NCBI GenBank assembly: GCA_035515055.1
Contig: DATJBV010000010.1
Coordinates: 1-48,717, forward strand
Direction of reading: 5' to 3'
Origin: Pollutimonas sp035515055
GTDB taxonomy: Bacteria > Pseudomonadota > Gammaproteobacteria > Burkholderiales > Burkholderiaceae_B
DNA: 48,717 nucleotides
The notes beneath the pieces were generated by a model that did no database searches, was not told where the DNA came from, and was given only the letters and a program-made list of their open reading frames with translations. The position numbers and the translations under genes were made by a program. Shown in pieces: positions 1 to 7,335 of the stretch. Positions within the stretch are counted from its first letter, which is position 1. Every line of letters begins with the position of its first letter.

Positions 1-112
1 ACTCACCCGTTCGCCACTCGCCGCCAGACCGAAGTCCGCGCTGCCGTTCGACTTGCATGTGTAAAGCATCCCGCTAGCGTTCAATCTGAGCCAGGATCAA
101 ACTCTTCAGTTT
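1..112 (-). rRNA. rrs: 16S ribosomal RNA, 5' end only (partial)
   Basis: The reverse strand contains the universal 27F primer site (AGAGTTTGATCCTGGCTCAG, positions 86-105), which lies at E. coli position 8, so the mature 5' end is placed near 112. The gene runs leftward out of the window, so only about 112 nt of the small-subunit rRNA are present. The leader upstream has boxA and boxC in the expected order, which supports a functional operon rather than a fragment. Confidence 0.96.
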
Positions 113-293
113 AATCTCTGTATAAAAATCGTAATTTCCAACCCGCCCGTTTAACGGGGCGAGAGGTCATACGTCGCTGCTACTCAAAGAAAAAGACCGG
201 TTCTAAATTGCTTTAAAACCTTACTTCTTCAATGTGCGAGCACTTGATATAAATTTGGCGAACCCCTCGTGAGAAGGGTTTGCACACTCATTC

Positions 294-306
294 CAAGCGC
301 CCACAC
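294..306 (-). promoter_or_regulatory. rrn leader boxC-like element
   Basis: Reverse-strand GTGTGGGCGCTTG closely matches the boxC segment (GTGTGGGCACTCG) that follows boxA in enterobacterial rRNA leaders. It lies about 180 nt upstream of the 16S 5' end and is part of the pre-rRNA folding and antitermination leader. A hairpin of leader RNA, AACCCTT/AGGGGTT, follows at 261-280. Confidence 0.7.
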
Positions 307-321
307 TTATCGGCTGTTAAA

Positions 322-334
322 TTGTTAAAGAGCG
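322..334 (-). promoter_or_regulatory. rrn boxA antitermination site
   Basis: Reverse-strand CGCTCTTTAACAA matches the boxA consensus TGCTCTTTAACA, the binding site of NusB/NusE that makes rRNA transcription resistant to Rho. An imperfect inverted repeat just upstream in the transcript (344-352 with 360-368, AAACCC/GGGTTT arms) is placed where a boxB-type hairpin would be expected. Order promoter-hairpin-boxA-boxC-16S is canonical. Confidence 0.85.
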
Positions 335-544
335 TTGTGACTCAAACCCGGGCCAGTCGCCTGGGTTTGCCGTCGGTACTGCGTGTGTTCTTGCAGGTTG
401 GTTAGTGTAGCACATAATTGAACGTGCCGCTTTTGTCCCGAACCGCGTTTACTGCTTTGCTGCCTTACCGCTTTACTGCTTTCTTGCCTGACACCCCGTG
501 GTTCGCCGTTGCCGGTGAAGCGCTGGTGTCAGCACAGAAACGAG

Positions 545-573
545 AGTATGAAGCAGTTATTTCGGTCTGTCAA
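545..573 (-). promoter_or_regulatory. Probable rRNA operon promoter, proximal
   Basis: On the reverse strand a perfect -35 TTGACA (568-573) is followed after exactly 17 bp by CATACT (545-550) as -10. An A-rich stretch lies just upstream of the -35, as in UP elements of rRNA promoters. Transcription would start near 538 and run through boxA into 16S. This is a sigma-70 match by eye; no start site is measured. Confidence 0.65.
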
Positions 574-781
574 GTCGGGGGTGGTTTTTTTCGTTTCGGC
601 CTCGAAAAGCCTAGAACGTACAAACCGCCAACCTGGCGCACCACTGCGGTACCACTCGTTCGCATCAAGTCCGCTACTATATCAGAAAACCGATACCGCC
701 GCTTGGAGCCTGAGCTTCGCTGCCGTGAAAAACTGAAGCATCCTTTTCGCTTTTCCGTGCCGCGCTTTGCCGCCCTGCCTT

Positions 782-795
782 CGGGTAAACCCTAG
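782..795. repeat. 14-bp element CGGGTAAACCCTAG, copy 1
   Basis: The sequence CGGGTAAACCCTAG contains the inverted repeat GGGT-AA-ACCC and occurs identically at 7163-7176. Here it lies about 20-30 nt downstream of the expected start of the distal rRNA promoter. Both copies are intergenic. It could be an operator half-site, but no regulator is identified. Confidence 0.5.
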
Positions 796-818
796 TGCTG
801 TGAGCAGCGAAGAACAGA

Positions 819-848
819 ACTATAGCACAGCTTTTTTGCCCCGCGCAA
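819..848 (-). promoter_or_regulatory. Probable distal promoter upstream of the rRNA operon
   Basis: Reverse strand carries an extended -10, TGCTATAGT (TATAGT at 819-824), with a candidate -35 TTGCGC (843-848) 18 bp upstream. Extended TGnTATAnT elements are common in strong stable-RNA promoters. It would give a tandem-promoter arrangement with the proximal promoter at 545-573. The -35 is a weak match, so confidence is moderate. Confidence 0.45.
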
Positions 849-1109
849 GCCGAAACCGGCCAAACACCGGCAAATACGGCACAAAGATGACAAGACATGA
901 CATAAGGCCTTGATGGGCAAGGGGAAATTATTTTCAACTTGCAGAAAGAATTTTCGCCTTGAGTGGCAAATTACCTGAATGGCCTCGATTACCTAGAGCG
1001 CGGCACGGGTTTCAACGACGTCCTGGAAGCTTTTAGGCCGCAACGCCAGCACCGCGGACCTCTCGCATGGCATACCAGCGCTCGGCCAGCACCATTAGAT
1101 ACCGGCCGC
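849..1109. other. Gene-poor intergenic stretch, nothing recognised
   Basis: No coding region with a recognisable family was found. A short forward frame from a GTG at 963 to a stop near 1112 encodes about 49 residues (including GLDYLERGTGFNDVL) but has no clear ribosome binding site and matches nothing I know; it could be a gene remnant. The stretch separates the distal rRNA promoter from the palindromic repeat array. Confidence 0.5.
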
Positions 1110-1222
1110 TAACTAATATATATACCGCCCACTATATATAGAGACCGCCAACTATATAGAGACCGCCCACTATATATAGAGGGCACTATATATAGAGGCC
1201 TCTATATAGAGGCATAGAGGAC
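1110..1222. repeat. Tandem array of palindromic ACTATATATAGAG(AC)CGCC units
   Basis: About six degenerate tandem units of 14-20 bp start at roughly 1110, 1131, 1151, 1169, 1185 and 1201. Early units follow ACTATATATAGAGACCGCC; later ones shorten to ACTATATATAGAGGC. Each unit holds a TATATA self-complementary core, and 1189-1208 is a perfect 20-bp palindrome (TATATAGAGGCCTCTATATA). The array is far richer in A+T than its surroundings. It lies about 130 bp upstream of hppD and downstream of no gene. Possible roles are a transcription-factor array, a DNA-unwinding or cruciform site, or slippage-grown microsatellite. Confidence 0.85.
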
Positions 1223-1351
1223 AGAGAACGGCTCTCCCTCCACGATGTGCGGCAACGCGCCGCGCCCACCCCCTCTACGACAAAACCCGGGGATGAGTTT
1301 TCATGACGACGGCTATACACTGGACATCGTCTATCGTCTTGGAGCGCAGTA

Positions 1352-2464
1352 ATGAGCACATCATTTCAGCCATGGGACAATCCCATGGGCACCGCTGGTT
1401 TCGAATTCATTGAATACGCCGCTCCCGACCCCGTCGCCCTGGGCAAGGTATTCCAGACGCTAGGCTTCAAGGCCATCGCACGGCACCGCAATAAAGATGT
1501 CACGCTATACAGGCAAGGCGGCATCAATTTCCTGATCAACGCGGAGCCGGATTCATTCGCACAGCGCTTTGCGCGGCTGCACGGTCCGTCTATTTGCGCC
1601 ATTGCCTTCCGCGTACAGAATGCGGCGTACGCCTGGAAGCGCGCCATAGACCTCGGTGCATGGGGCTTCGATTCCCGCAGCGGCCCCATGGAGCTGAACA
1701 TTCCAGCCATAAAAGGCATAGGCGATTCGCTTATTTACCTCGTCGACCGCTGGCACGGCAAACATGCTCACGGCGGCATAGGCGATATCAGCATCTACGA
1801 TGTGGATTTTGAACCGATCGACGCAGCCACCGCTCGGGCCGATGCCAATCACACGGGGGCCGGCCTGGCCATGGTCGATCATTTGACCCACAATGTACAC
1901 AAAGGCCGCATGGACGAATGGGCAGAGTTCTACGAACGCCTGTTCAATTTCCGCGAGCTGCGCTATTTCGATATTGAAGGCAAGATAACCGGCGTCAAGT
2001 CGAAAGCAATGACTTCGCCCTGCGGATCCATCCGTATTCCGATCAATGAAGAGGGAACGGAGAAGAAAGGTCAAATCCAGGAATACCTGGATCGATATCA
2101 CGGTGAAGGCATACAGCACATCGCCATGGCAACTAACGACATTTACCATACGGTCGAGCAACTACGCCGTTCGGGCCTACGCTTTCTGAATACACCGGAC
2201 ACCTACTATGAACTGCTCGACAAGCGCCTTCCTGGCCATGGCGAAAACGTCGATAAGCTGCGCGAAAACCGGATACTTCTCGATGGCGCATCCCAGGGCG
2301 GGCTATTGCTGCAGATATTCACCGAGAATCAGATCGGACCCATATTTTTTGAAATCATCCAGCGCAAGGGCAATGAAGGCTTCGGGGAAGGCAATTTCAA
2401 GGCGTTGTTCGAGTCGATCGAGCTGGACCAAATGCGTCGCGGAGTCCTGAAAGACACGGAATAA
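1352..2464 (+). CDS. hppD: 4-hydroxyphenylpyruvate dioxygenase
   Basis: Converts 4-hydroxyphenylpyruvate to homogentisate, the second step of tyrosine catabolism, in the cytoplasm with non-haem Fe(II) and O2. The 370-residue length fits the bacterial enzyme. Two VOC-fold halves are visible; the C-terminal half has the expected iron ligands H177 (VDHLTHN), H256 (IQHIA) and E334 (FFEII). The start is chosen because GGAG (1341-1344) lies 7 nt before the ATG. A possible -10 (TATACA, 1314-1319) sits between the palindromic array and the gene. The next gene follows after 78 bp and is not obviously related, so hppD may be monocistronic. No homogentisate dioxygenase gene lies in the window. Confidence 0.95.
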   Translation: MSTSFQPWDNPMGTAGFEFIEYAAPDPVALGKVFQTLGFKAIARHRNKDVTLYRQGGINFLINAEPDSFAQRFARLHGPSICAIAFRVQNAAYAWKRAIDLGAWGFDSRSGPMELNIPAIKGIGDSLIYLVDRWHGKHAHGGIGDISIYDVDFEPIDAATARADANHTGAGLAMVDHLTHNVHKGRMDEWAEFYERLFNFRELRYFDIEGKITGVKSKAMTSPCGSIRIPINEEGTEKKGQIQEYLDRYHGEGIQHIAMATNDIYHTVEQLRRSGLRFLNTPDTYYELLDKRLPGHGENVDKLRENRILLDGASQGGLLLQIFTENQIGPIFFEIIQRKGNEGFGEGNFKALFESIELDQMRRGVLKDTE

Positions 2465-2542
2465 GCCGCTCGGCACGCAGCCGACTCGCGAGTTTGTGCC
2501 ATACCCGATAGAATCCCTGGATTATCCATCCAGAGAACCACC

Positions 2543-3505
2543 ATGTTGGCCTATTTCGTAGTCTTGCTGCGTCGCAGCTGGCGCATGTTCATAACCGTGA
2601 CCAAGGTTATGCTGCCCGTCATGATCGTCGTCCAGATCGCACAGCACTTTGGCCTGGTCGATATGGTCGGGCGGTTCATTGCCCCAGCCATGGCGTTGCT
2701 GAACCTGCCCCCCGAGGCCGGGATCATCTGGGCAACCACCCTGGTGACCAGCATATATGGCGGTATTGCCACATTAAGCGGGCTTGCGGGCACCATGGAT
2801 ATTACGGCCGGCCAGGTCAGCGCCCTTGGCGCCATGATGCTATTGGCCCACGCCATTCCCGTTGAACAAGCCATCGTCCGGCGGGCGGGCGCAAGCTTCT
2901 GGATCACTGCCCTGCTGCGCATCGGCACGGCCATCGTCTATGGCGGCGCGGTATCGTGGGCGTGCCACTTCACAGGCGTCCTCGCGGACCCGATGTCGTT
3001 CGAATGGATGCGAGGTTCGGCGCCGGCTACGCCCGCCGCCTATCCCATACTCGATTGGGTACAGTCCACGGCATTCTCGATGATGCTGACCTTCGGCATT
3101 ATTGTCGTCCTGGTCACCGTCCTGGACGCACTGGAGCGCCTGGGCATTACCAAACGCATTACATCCGCCATGACGCCCGTGCTGCGGGCATCGGGCCTCG
3201 ATGCCCGCGTAGCGCCGGTGACGACGGTTGGCGTCCTGCTCGGCCTCACTTATGGCGGCGCGCTGATTATCGAGGAAGCGTCAACGCAGAACTTCTCGCC
3301 CCGAACGCGCCTTCTTGCGCTTTCCTGGCTTTCGTTATCGCACTCGCTTATAGAAGACACCCTGCTGGTCATGGCACTGGGCGCGAACATCTGGGTGGTT
3401 CTGGTGGGCCGAGTCGCCATCACCCTTGTGATCGTTGCCGTGCTTGCAAGACTGACCAACCGGGGCGGTTGGCATACCAGCCGGCTCAATCCAGGCCAGC
3501 CGTAG
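2543..3505 (+). CDS. Nucleoside-recognition (Gate) domain membrane protein
   Basis: A 320-residue polytopic inner-membrane protein with roughly eight hydrophobic helices, resembling the Gate/nucleoside recognition domain family (SpoVM-SpmA/YjiH-like proteins). Family members are thought to move or sense nucleosides or related small solutes, but the substrate here is unknown. The ATG at 2543 follows a weak AGAGAA ribosome site. It is codirectional with hppD, 78 bp downstream, and its stop lies only 15 bp from the convergent msrA stop. The family assignment is from pattern recognition of the repeated glycine-rich helices; a transport role is inference. Confidence 0.7.
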   Translation: MLAYFVVLLRRSWRMFITVTKVMLPVMIVVQIAQHFGLVDMVGRFIAPAMALLNLPPEAGIIWATTLVTSIYGGIATLSGLAGTMDITAGQVSALGAMMLLAHAIPVEQAIVRRAGASFWITALLRIGTAIVYGGAVSWACHFTGVLADPMSFEWMRGSAPATPAAYPILDWVQSTAFSMMLTFGIIVVLVTVLDALERLGITKRITSAMTPVLRASGLDARVAPVTTVGVLLGLTYGGALIIEEASTQNFSPRTRLLALSWLSLSHSLIEDTLLVMALGANIWVVLVGRVAITLVIVAVLARLTNRGGWHTSRLNPGQP

Positions 3506-3520
3506 CGCCGCTACAGAAAT

Positions 3521-4048
3521 TTAGCGCTGCAGCAATGCGCCGAAATGTCGGCGCAACTTTGCAAGCTTGGGTGAGATGACCACCTGGCAATACCCTTGCG
3601 CCGGATGCTGCTCGTAATAGTTGTGATGATAGCTTTCGGCGGGCCAGAAATGCTCGGCGCCAAAAAGTCGGGTGACGACCGGCGCGCCTAGCTCCTTCTG
3701 TACGTCGTCGATGACTTGCTGCGCCGCCTCTTTCTGCTGATTGCTCTGGCAGAAAATTGCCGATGCGTACTGCGGGCCCACATCGGCCCCTTGCCGGTCT
3801 AGCGTAAGCGGATCATGCGTGGCAAAGAACACCTGCAATAAGGTCTTGAAATCGATAGTTTCAGGATCGAACACAACGTTGACGACCTCGATATGGCCCG
3901 TTGACTGCCGGCATACCTGTTCGTAAGTGGGATGATCGACATGCCCACCGGCATATCCCGGCGTCACTTCGAGCACGCCCCGCAGCGATCCGAATACCGA
4001 TTCTGTACACCAAAAACATCCACCTCCAAGTACGGCGATTTCAGTCAT
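3521..4048 (-). CDS. msrA: Peptide-methionine (S)-S-oxide reductase MsrA
   Basis: Reduces S-epimer methionine sulfoxide in proteins, repairing oxidative damage with thioredoxin as usual donor. The protein is 175 residues, opens with the MsrA signature GGCFWC and has catalytic C11, neighbouring C14 and a likely resolving C154 near the C-terminus (GYCQVV). There is no signal peptide, so it is cytoplasmic. Its ATG overlaps the stop of the upstream cytochrome c gene by 4 bp (ATGA), implying translational coupling. No msrB is fused or adjacent. Very secure identification. Confidence 0.95.
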   Translation of the reverse strand: MTEIAVLGGGCFWCTESVFGSLRGVLEVTPGYAGGHVDHPTYEQVCRQSTGHIEVVNVVFDPETIDFKTLLQVFFATHDPLTLDRQGADVGPQYASAIFCQSNQQKEAAQQVIDDVQKELGAPVVTRLFGAEHFWPAESYHHNYYEQHPAQGYCQVVISPKLAKLRRHFGALLQR

Positions 4049-4410
4049 GATCCTTCCTTTTTCTGGGCATCATGCGGCGACGACCCGTCTAGCGAGAGTA
4101 TCCATGCGGCAATAAGGCGCGCATTCGCCGCGCTGACCTGGCGTTGCGCGGGCATGGGGACCGCACCCCATCGGCCCTTGCTGCCCTGGACGATGGCATT
4201 GGCCAGATACGATTCCGCGCCTTCCAGGCCCGACAGCTTTTGAGCCACTACCCGAAAAGCGGGGCCCACGCGTTTCTGGTCGATTTGATGGCAGGCCATG
4301 CATGCGCTGCTCTGGGCCAGGCTTTGCCCGACCGCCTGATCCGATGCGGCGCTTGCGCTGCCCAAAGCTCCAAAACCAAACAACAAAGCCACCAACCTGA
4401 TTGAAAACAT
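4045..4410 (-). CDS. Small periplasmic class I cytochrome c (c551/c5-like)
   Basis: A 121-residue exported monohaem cytochrome. Starting at the ATG at 4410 gives a typical signal peptide (about residues 1-22, ending ASA) followed by the haem-attachment motif CMACH (37-41) and a plausible Met axial ligand, M86 in a VPMPAQ context. It resembles c551-type electron carriers. A longer frame begins at 4473 but adds residues that spoil the signal peptide. It is the first gene of a tightly overlapped pair with msrA, so the two are almost certainly cotranscribed; whether it feeds electrons to any repair enzyme is unknown because MsrA is cytoplasmic. Confidence 0.88.
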   Translation of the reverse strand: MFSIRLVALLFGFGALGSASAASDQAVGQSLAQSSACMACHQIDQKRVGPAFRVVAQKLSGLEGAESYLANAIVQGSKGRWGAVPMPAQRQVSAANARLIAAWILSLDGSSPHDAQKKEGS

Positions 4411-4518
4411 AAAAGTGCACCTGACCACGTGAAGAATAACAAGCGCGGATGTAGCCCGCTTGCAAGAATGCATATCAGGGTATTATCGGCGATATTCCAA
4501 TATCAGCCTTGTGCCTCT

Positions 4519-5316
4519 ATGCTTCAATACCCTGAAATCGATCCCGTTGCGCTACAGATAGGTCCCGTTGCCATTCATTGGTACGGCCTCATGTACTTGA
4601 CCGGCTTTGCATTGGTTTGGTTCCTGGGACGCTGGCGCATCAGCCGCGGCCAAGGCAACTTCACCTTGCGCGACCTTGAAGATATCATTTTCTACAGCGT
4701 CCTGGGGGTGGTGGCGGGGGGCCGCCTAGGCTATGTCCTGTTCTATAAGCCCGCCGAGTATCTGGCGAACCCCATCGAGATATTTTATCTATGGCAAGGC
4801 GGGATGTCATTTCACGGCGGCCTGATCGGCGTAATCGTGGTGCTTTTTCTCTTCGCGCGTCAGCGCCGGAAGACGCTTTTGGAAATCGGCGATTTCGTCG
4901 CGCCGCTCATACCCCTGGGCCTGGGGGCCGGGCGCCTGGGCAATTTCATTAACGGTGAACTGTGGGGTCGACCTACCGATTTGCCTTGGGGGATGGTGTT
5001 TCCCCAGGCGGGCGATGGCATTGCACGCCATCCGTCGCAGTTGTATCAGATGGGCCTCGAAGGCATTGCCCTGTTTGCCCTTGTTTGGTGGTTTTCCCGC
5101 AAACCCAGGCCCACCGGTCAGGTCAGCGCCATATTCCTCATGGGCTATGGCGCGTTCCGATTCCTGGCCGAATTTACCCGCGAACCCGATGCCTATCTTG
5201 GGCTGCTTACAGGCGGACTATCGATGGGCCAACTTTTGTCCATACCCATGATACTGGCCGGGGCACTTATTTTTTGGTGGAGTACAAAAAGATCGAGCCC
5301 TGAATCGATACGGTAA
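4519..5316 (+). CDS. lgt: Phosphatidylglycerol-prolipoprotein diacylglyceryl transferase
   Basis: Transfers diacylglycerol to the lipobox cysteine of prolipoproteins, the first step of lipoprotein maturation in the inner membrane; Pal in this window is one expected client. The 265-residue protein has the conserved H99 (SFHGG, equivalent to E. coli H103) and the Lgt signature GAGRLGNFINGE (136-147). About seven membrane helices are visible. The start at 4519 (MLQYPEIDP) matches family N-termini; the open frame extends further upstream without homology. Its last 50 bp overlap, antisense, the end of the convergent SIMPL gene. Confidence 0.96.
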   Translation: MLQYPEIDPVALQIGPVAIHWYGLMYLTGFALVWFLGRWRISRGQGNFTLRDLEDIIFYSVLGVVAGGRLGYVLFYKPAEYLANPIEIFYLWQGGMSFHGGLIGVIVVLFLFARQRRKTLLEIGDFVAPLIPLGLGAGRLGNFINGELWGRPTDLPWGMVFPQAGDGIARHPSQLYQMGLEGIALFALVWWFSRKPRPTGQVSAIFLMGYGAFRFLAEFTREPDAYLGLLTGGLSMGQLLSIPMILAGALIFWWSTKRSSPESIR

Positions 5317-6004
5317 CCCATTCGGTTCCACCTTCGATCGGCACGCTGGATTTGTCGGCTGCCATGGCCATGAAGCGCGGCTGCGGCTGGAATTGCGCGC
5401 CAGAACCGCCAATGTCCATGTTGCGTATGGAGTAGCTGGCAAAGCCGAAGGCGTTGGTCACCGCTAGTGCCCGGCTGCGAAAGGCCTGTGCCGCCTCGGA
5501 CAACAATGCCTCTTCCTGCTTGGCCCGTGCTTGCGGGGAAACCGAGAACGCCAGGTTCGAAATCGGCATGCGGTCGGTAAACTGCGATGCCAATTCAGAA
5601 GCAGCGGCGAAATCTTCAGACTCCAGCATGATCTCGGCGCGTCCGCGCCAATCGGAGATTTGCCCCTTCTCGTTGCTCATTGGCCAAACGCGGTAATTAC
5701 CGCTAGTGGCCTTGACCTTGGTATTGCCTTTGGCCTGCTTCATGACGCTTTCCAGCGTTGTATTGAGCAGTTTGGCGACCGCAGCCTGCGAAACGCCGCT
5801 AACTTCAGTGGCCAACGTGATGTTTACGGTGTCTTGCGCAATTTGCGCCGACGCCTCGGCGCGCAATGAGGCTTGCGGCCATTTTTCCTGAGCGCTGGCC
5901 GTTTCACCGACAGTTTGCGCGACGGCCGGCAAGACCATCGCGCACGCTCCGGCGCACAATGCCAGCCCCAAGATAAATTTACGTTTTTGCCCGGATAGAT
6001 ACAC
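5267..6004 (-). CDS. Exported SIMPL-domain (DUF541) protein
   Basis: A secreted or periplasmic protein of about 245 residues with a SIMPL/DUF541 fold (oxidative-stress-linked in some species, function unclear). The reading frame is open up to 6178, but 6056-6232 encodes 6S RNA, so the upstream part is not protein. The only sensible start is the GTG at 6004, giving a signal peptide of about 28 residues (KRKFILGLALCAG, ending AVAQ). The family-typical ending WVTVSIQGSIFLY is present. It occupies the position after 6S RNA where many proteobacteria carry ygfA/fau. The 3' end overlaps lgt antisense by 50 bp. Confidence 0.82.
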   Translation of the reverse strand: MYLSGQKRKFILGLALCAGACAMVLPAVAQTVGETASAQEKWPQASLRAEASAQIAQDTVNITLATEVSGVSQAAVAKLLNTTLESVMKQAKGNTKVKATSGNYRVWPMSNEKGQISDWRGRAEIMLESEDFAAASELASQFTDRMPISNLAFSVSPQARAKQEEALLSEAAQAFRSRALAVTNAFGFASYSIRNMDIGGSGAQFQPQPRFMAMAADKSSVPIEGGTEWVTVSIQGSIFLYSTKK

Positions 6005-6055
6005 GAATGCGCCCCAAAAAATAAAGCCCGTCCGTGGACGAGCTTCAGGAAAATT

Positions 6056-6232
6056 GCCCCGCCTGTGCCGTCTAGGCCGGCATCCTGGAACCGAGGGTTC
6101 AAGGTGGTCGCCTTCAGTCAAGCTTCGGGTTCCCCATAAATGGCGAACGCTCCTACTTGTCAATCCAGCAACCTGCATGCCATAAGCATTGGTTCAAGGA
6201 ATGTATGGCCAAGTCACGAACACGGCAGGGAC
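6056..6232 (-). ncRNA. ssrS: 6S RNA
   Basis: 6S RNA binds sigma-70 RNA polymerase holoenzyme as a promoter mimic and tunes transcription in stationary phase. The reverse strand shows CACCTTGAACCCTCGGTTC, closely matching the conserved 3' half of E. coli 6S (CACCTTGAACCAAGGGTTC), and GACTTGGCC near the 5' end. The ends pair: CCCTGCCGTG at the 5' side with CACAGGCGGGG at the 3' side (one bulge), closing a rod of about 177 nt; E. coli 6S is 184 nt. It lies directly downstream of zapA, the conserved location of ssrS. A short T-rich run (6050-6054) follows. Exact ends are approximate. Confidence 0.9.
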
Positions 6233-6282
6233 TAACTGGTGTGAGTACCATAATACAGCACTCGAAAACTTTAGGTTGTATC

Positions 6283-6594
6283 TTATCTTAGCTGATTGGC
6301 GGGCCCGACCACTTGGTCGAGCAAATCGTTCATGTCGTCAATTTTACGCTTGAAGTCGCCTACCGCGACATTTCCAAGCGGACCATCCGGCGCGCGCATG
6401 GACAAAAGTTCGCTGGCAATCTGGATGGCGGCCATGACCGCAATGCGCTCGTTGCTGGATACCCTGCCCGACCCCTTTACGCCCAGCATACGCTGGTCTA
6501 CGTGACGAACGGCTGCCAGCAACGCTTCTTTCTCAGCTGGCATGCAAGCCAGCGAATAGTCGCGGCCCAAGATGGATACGTCGACGCGTTCCAT
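6283..6594 (-). CDS. zapA: Cell division protein ZapA
   Basis: ZapA binds and bundles FtsZ filaments to stabilise the Z-ring. The 103-residue protein begins MERVDVSILGRDYSLACMP, the typical ZapA N-terminal beta hairpin, followed by a helical coiled coil. The ATG at 6594 lies 6 bp after the stop of the upstream coiled-coil gene, so the two form an operon. 6S RNA follows about 50 bp downstream on the same strand and may be processed from the same transcript. Confidence 0.93.
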   Translation of the reverse strand: MERVDVSILGRDYSLACMPAEKEALLAAVRHVDQRMLGVKGSGRVSSNERIAVMAAIQIASELLSMRAPDGPLGNVAVGDFKRKIDDMNDLLDQVVGPANQLR

Positions 6595-6600
6595 AATACG

Positions 6601-7005
6601 CTACTCCTGGGGAGCGCCGGGCAGGCGCATTAAAATTGAATCGATTTGTGTACGCGCCTGGTCGGCCACAAGGCGCAGACGCGATGTGTCGGCCTGCGTG
6701 ACGGTGAGCTGTTGCTTGACGATATCGCATTCAGCCTTATAGCGCGTGGCGTCGCCCTGCAACGTGGCCTGGGCGGCTTCCGCTTGCGTGCGCAGCGCCT
6801 GCACTTCGGCTTCTTGGTTCTGGACGCGCTCGGCCATCAGGGCGTATTCGGCCTGGTGGCGCTGTAATTGGTCGCGCAGCAGGTCGCGTTCGTTTTCAAC
6901 GCCTTTAAGGCGTGATTGCAAGGCAGTGCGCTCGGCCTGTAGCTGACGAGTGAACTGCACCATTTGCCCAATACGGGCGGCGAGGGAATCTAGATCTTGC
7001 AACAT
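6601..7005 (-). CDS. Coiled-coil protein, probably ZapB-like
   Basis: A 134-residue, almost wholly helical protein with heptad-rich sequence from about residue 5 to 125 (many Q, E, R, L, A) and no membrane segment or signal peptide. Proteins of this type (TIGR02449/ZapB-like) lie directly upstream of zapA in betaproteobacteria and are thought to join the Z-ring scaffold; ZapB of E. coli is shorter (81 residues). The gene is the first of the zapBA-6S RNA transcription unit. Function is inferred from context more than from sequence. Confidence 0.75.
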   Translation of the reverse strand: MLQDLDSLAARIGQMVQFTRQLQAERTALQSRLKGVENERDLLRDQLQRHQAEYALMAERVQNQEAEVQALRTQAEAAQATLQGDATRYKAECDIVKQQLTVTQADTSRLRLVADQARTQIDSILMRLPGAPQE

Positions 7006-7335
7006 GGGCGTTATCGTAAACCATCCGGCCCGGTAGTGGGTAGGGAAAAATGAAGACTAATCATAACCTTTCACCCCTCTTTCCAATTCCTTTCAAATTT
7101 CTTTCAATGCGTCGACTTAAATCGATGACGGGTCACGATAATGTAAAAATTCGATCGTTTTGCGGGTAAACCCTAGACAACCAAGGGCAATTGGGGGTTT
7201 CCAGTCCACCCCGCGTCAATTACCATTCTTCACCTTTTAGGCGTTCGGACTGCGTATGCTGTTCTCGGCACCGATTATCGGACGCATCCTTCTTCAACGC
7301 CAGATTCATCATGCTGTCACGGAGACCTCACCAAC
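7006..7335. other. Divergent intergenic region between zapB-like gene and tctB
   Basis: About 330 bp separate the two divergent genes. It is A+T-richer than the flanks near 7040-7165, as expected of promoters. It contains the second copy of the 14-bp element CGGGTAAACCCTAG (7163-7176). No tctC-type binding-protein gene fits here. A frame at 7256-7507 overlaps tctB in another phase and is not credible. I could not assign promoters with confidence. Confidence 0.5.
7163..7176. repeat. 14-bp element CGGGTAAACCCTAG, copy 2
   Basis: Identical to 782-795, with the inverted repeat GGGT-AA-ACCC. It lies 173 bp upstream of tctB and 158 bp upstream of the zapB-like gene, i.e. in a divergent promoter region. 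A shared operator is possible; no known regulator is assigned. Confidence 0.5.

Noticed and set aside
418..937. Three overlapping open frames on both strands in the rRNA promoter region
   Set aside because: They overlap the rRNA promoters, lack ribosome sites and show no recognisable protein features.
1110..1222. CRISPR array
   Set aside because: The units are short, directly abutting and lack unique spacers of constant length; no cas genes are present.
1553..2161. A 202-residue reverse frame inside hppD
   Set aside because: The forward gene is unmistakable; GC-rich codon usage opens antisense frames.
6005..6178. N-terminal extension of the SIMPL gene reading frame
   Set aside because: The DNA encodes 6S RNA, and a GTG followed by a normal signal peptide exists at 6004.
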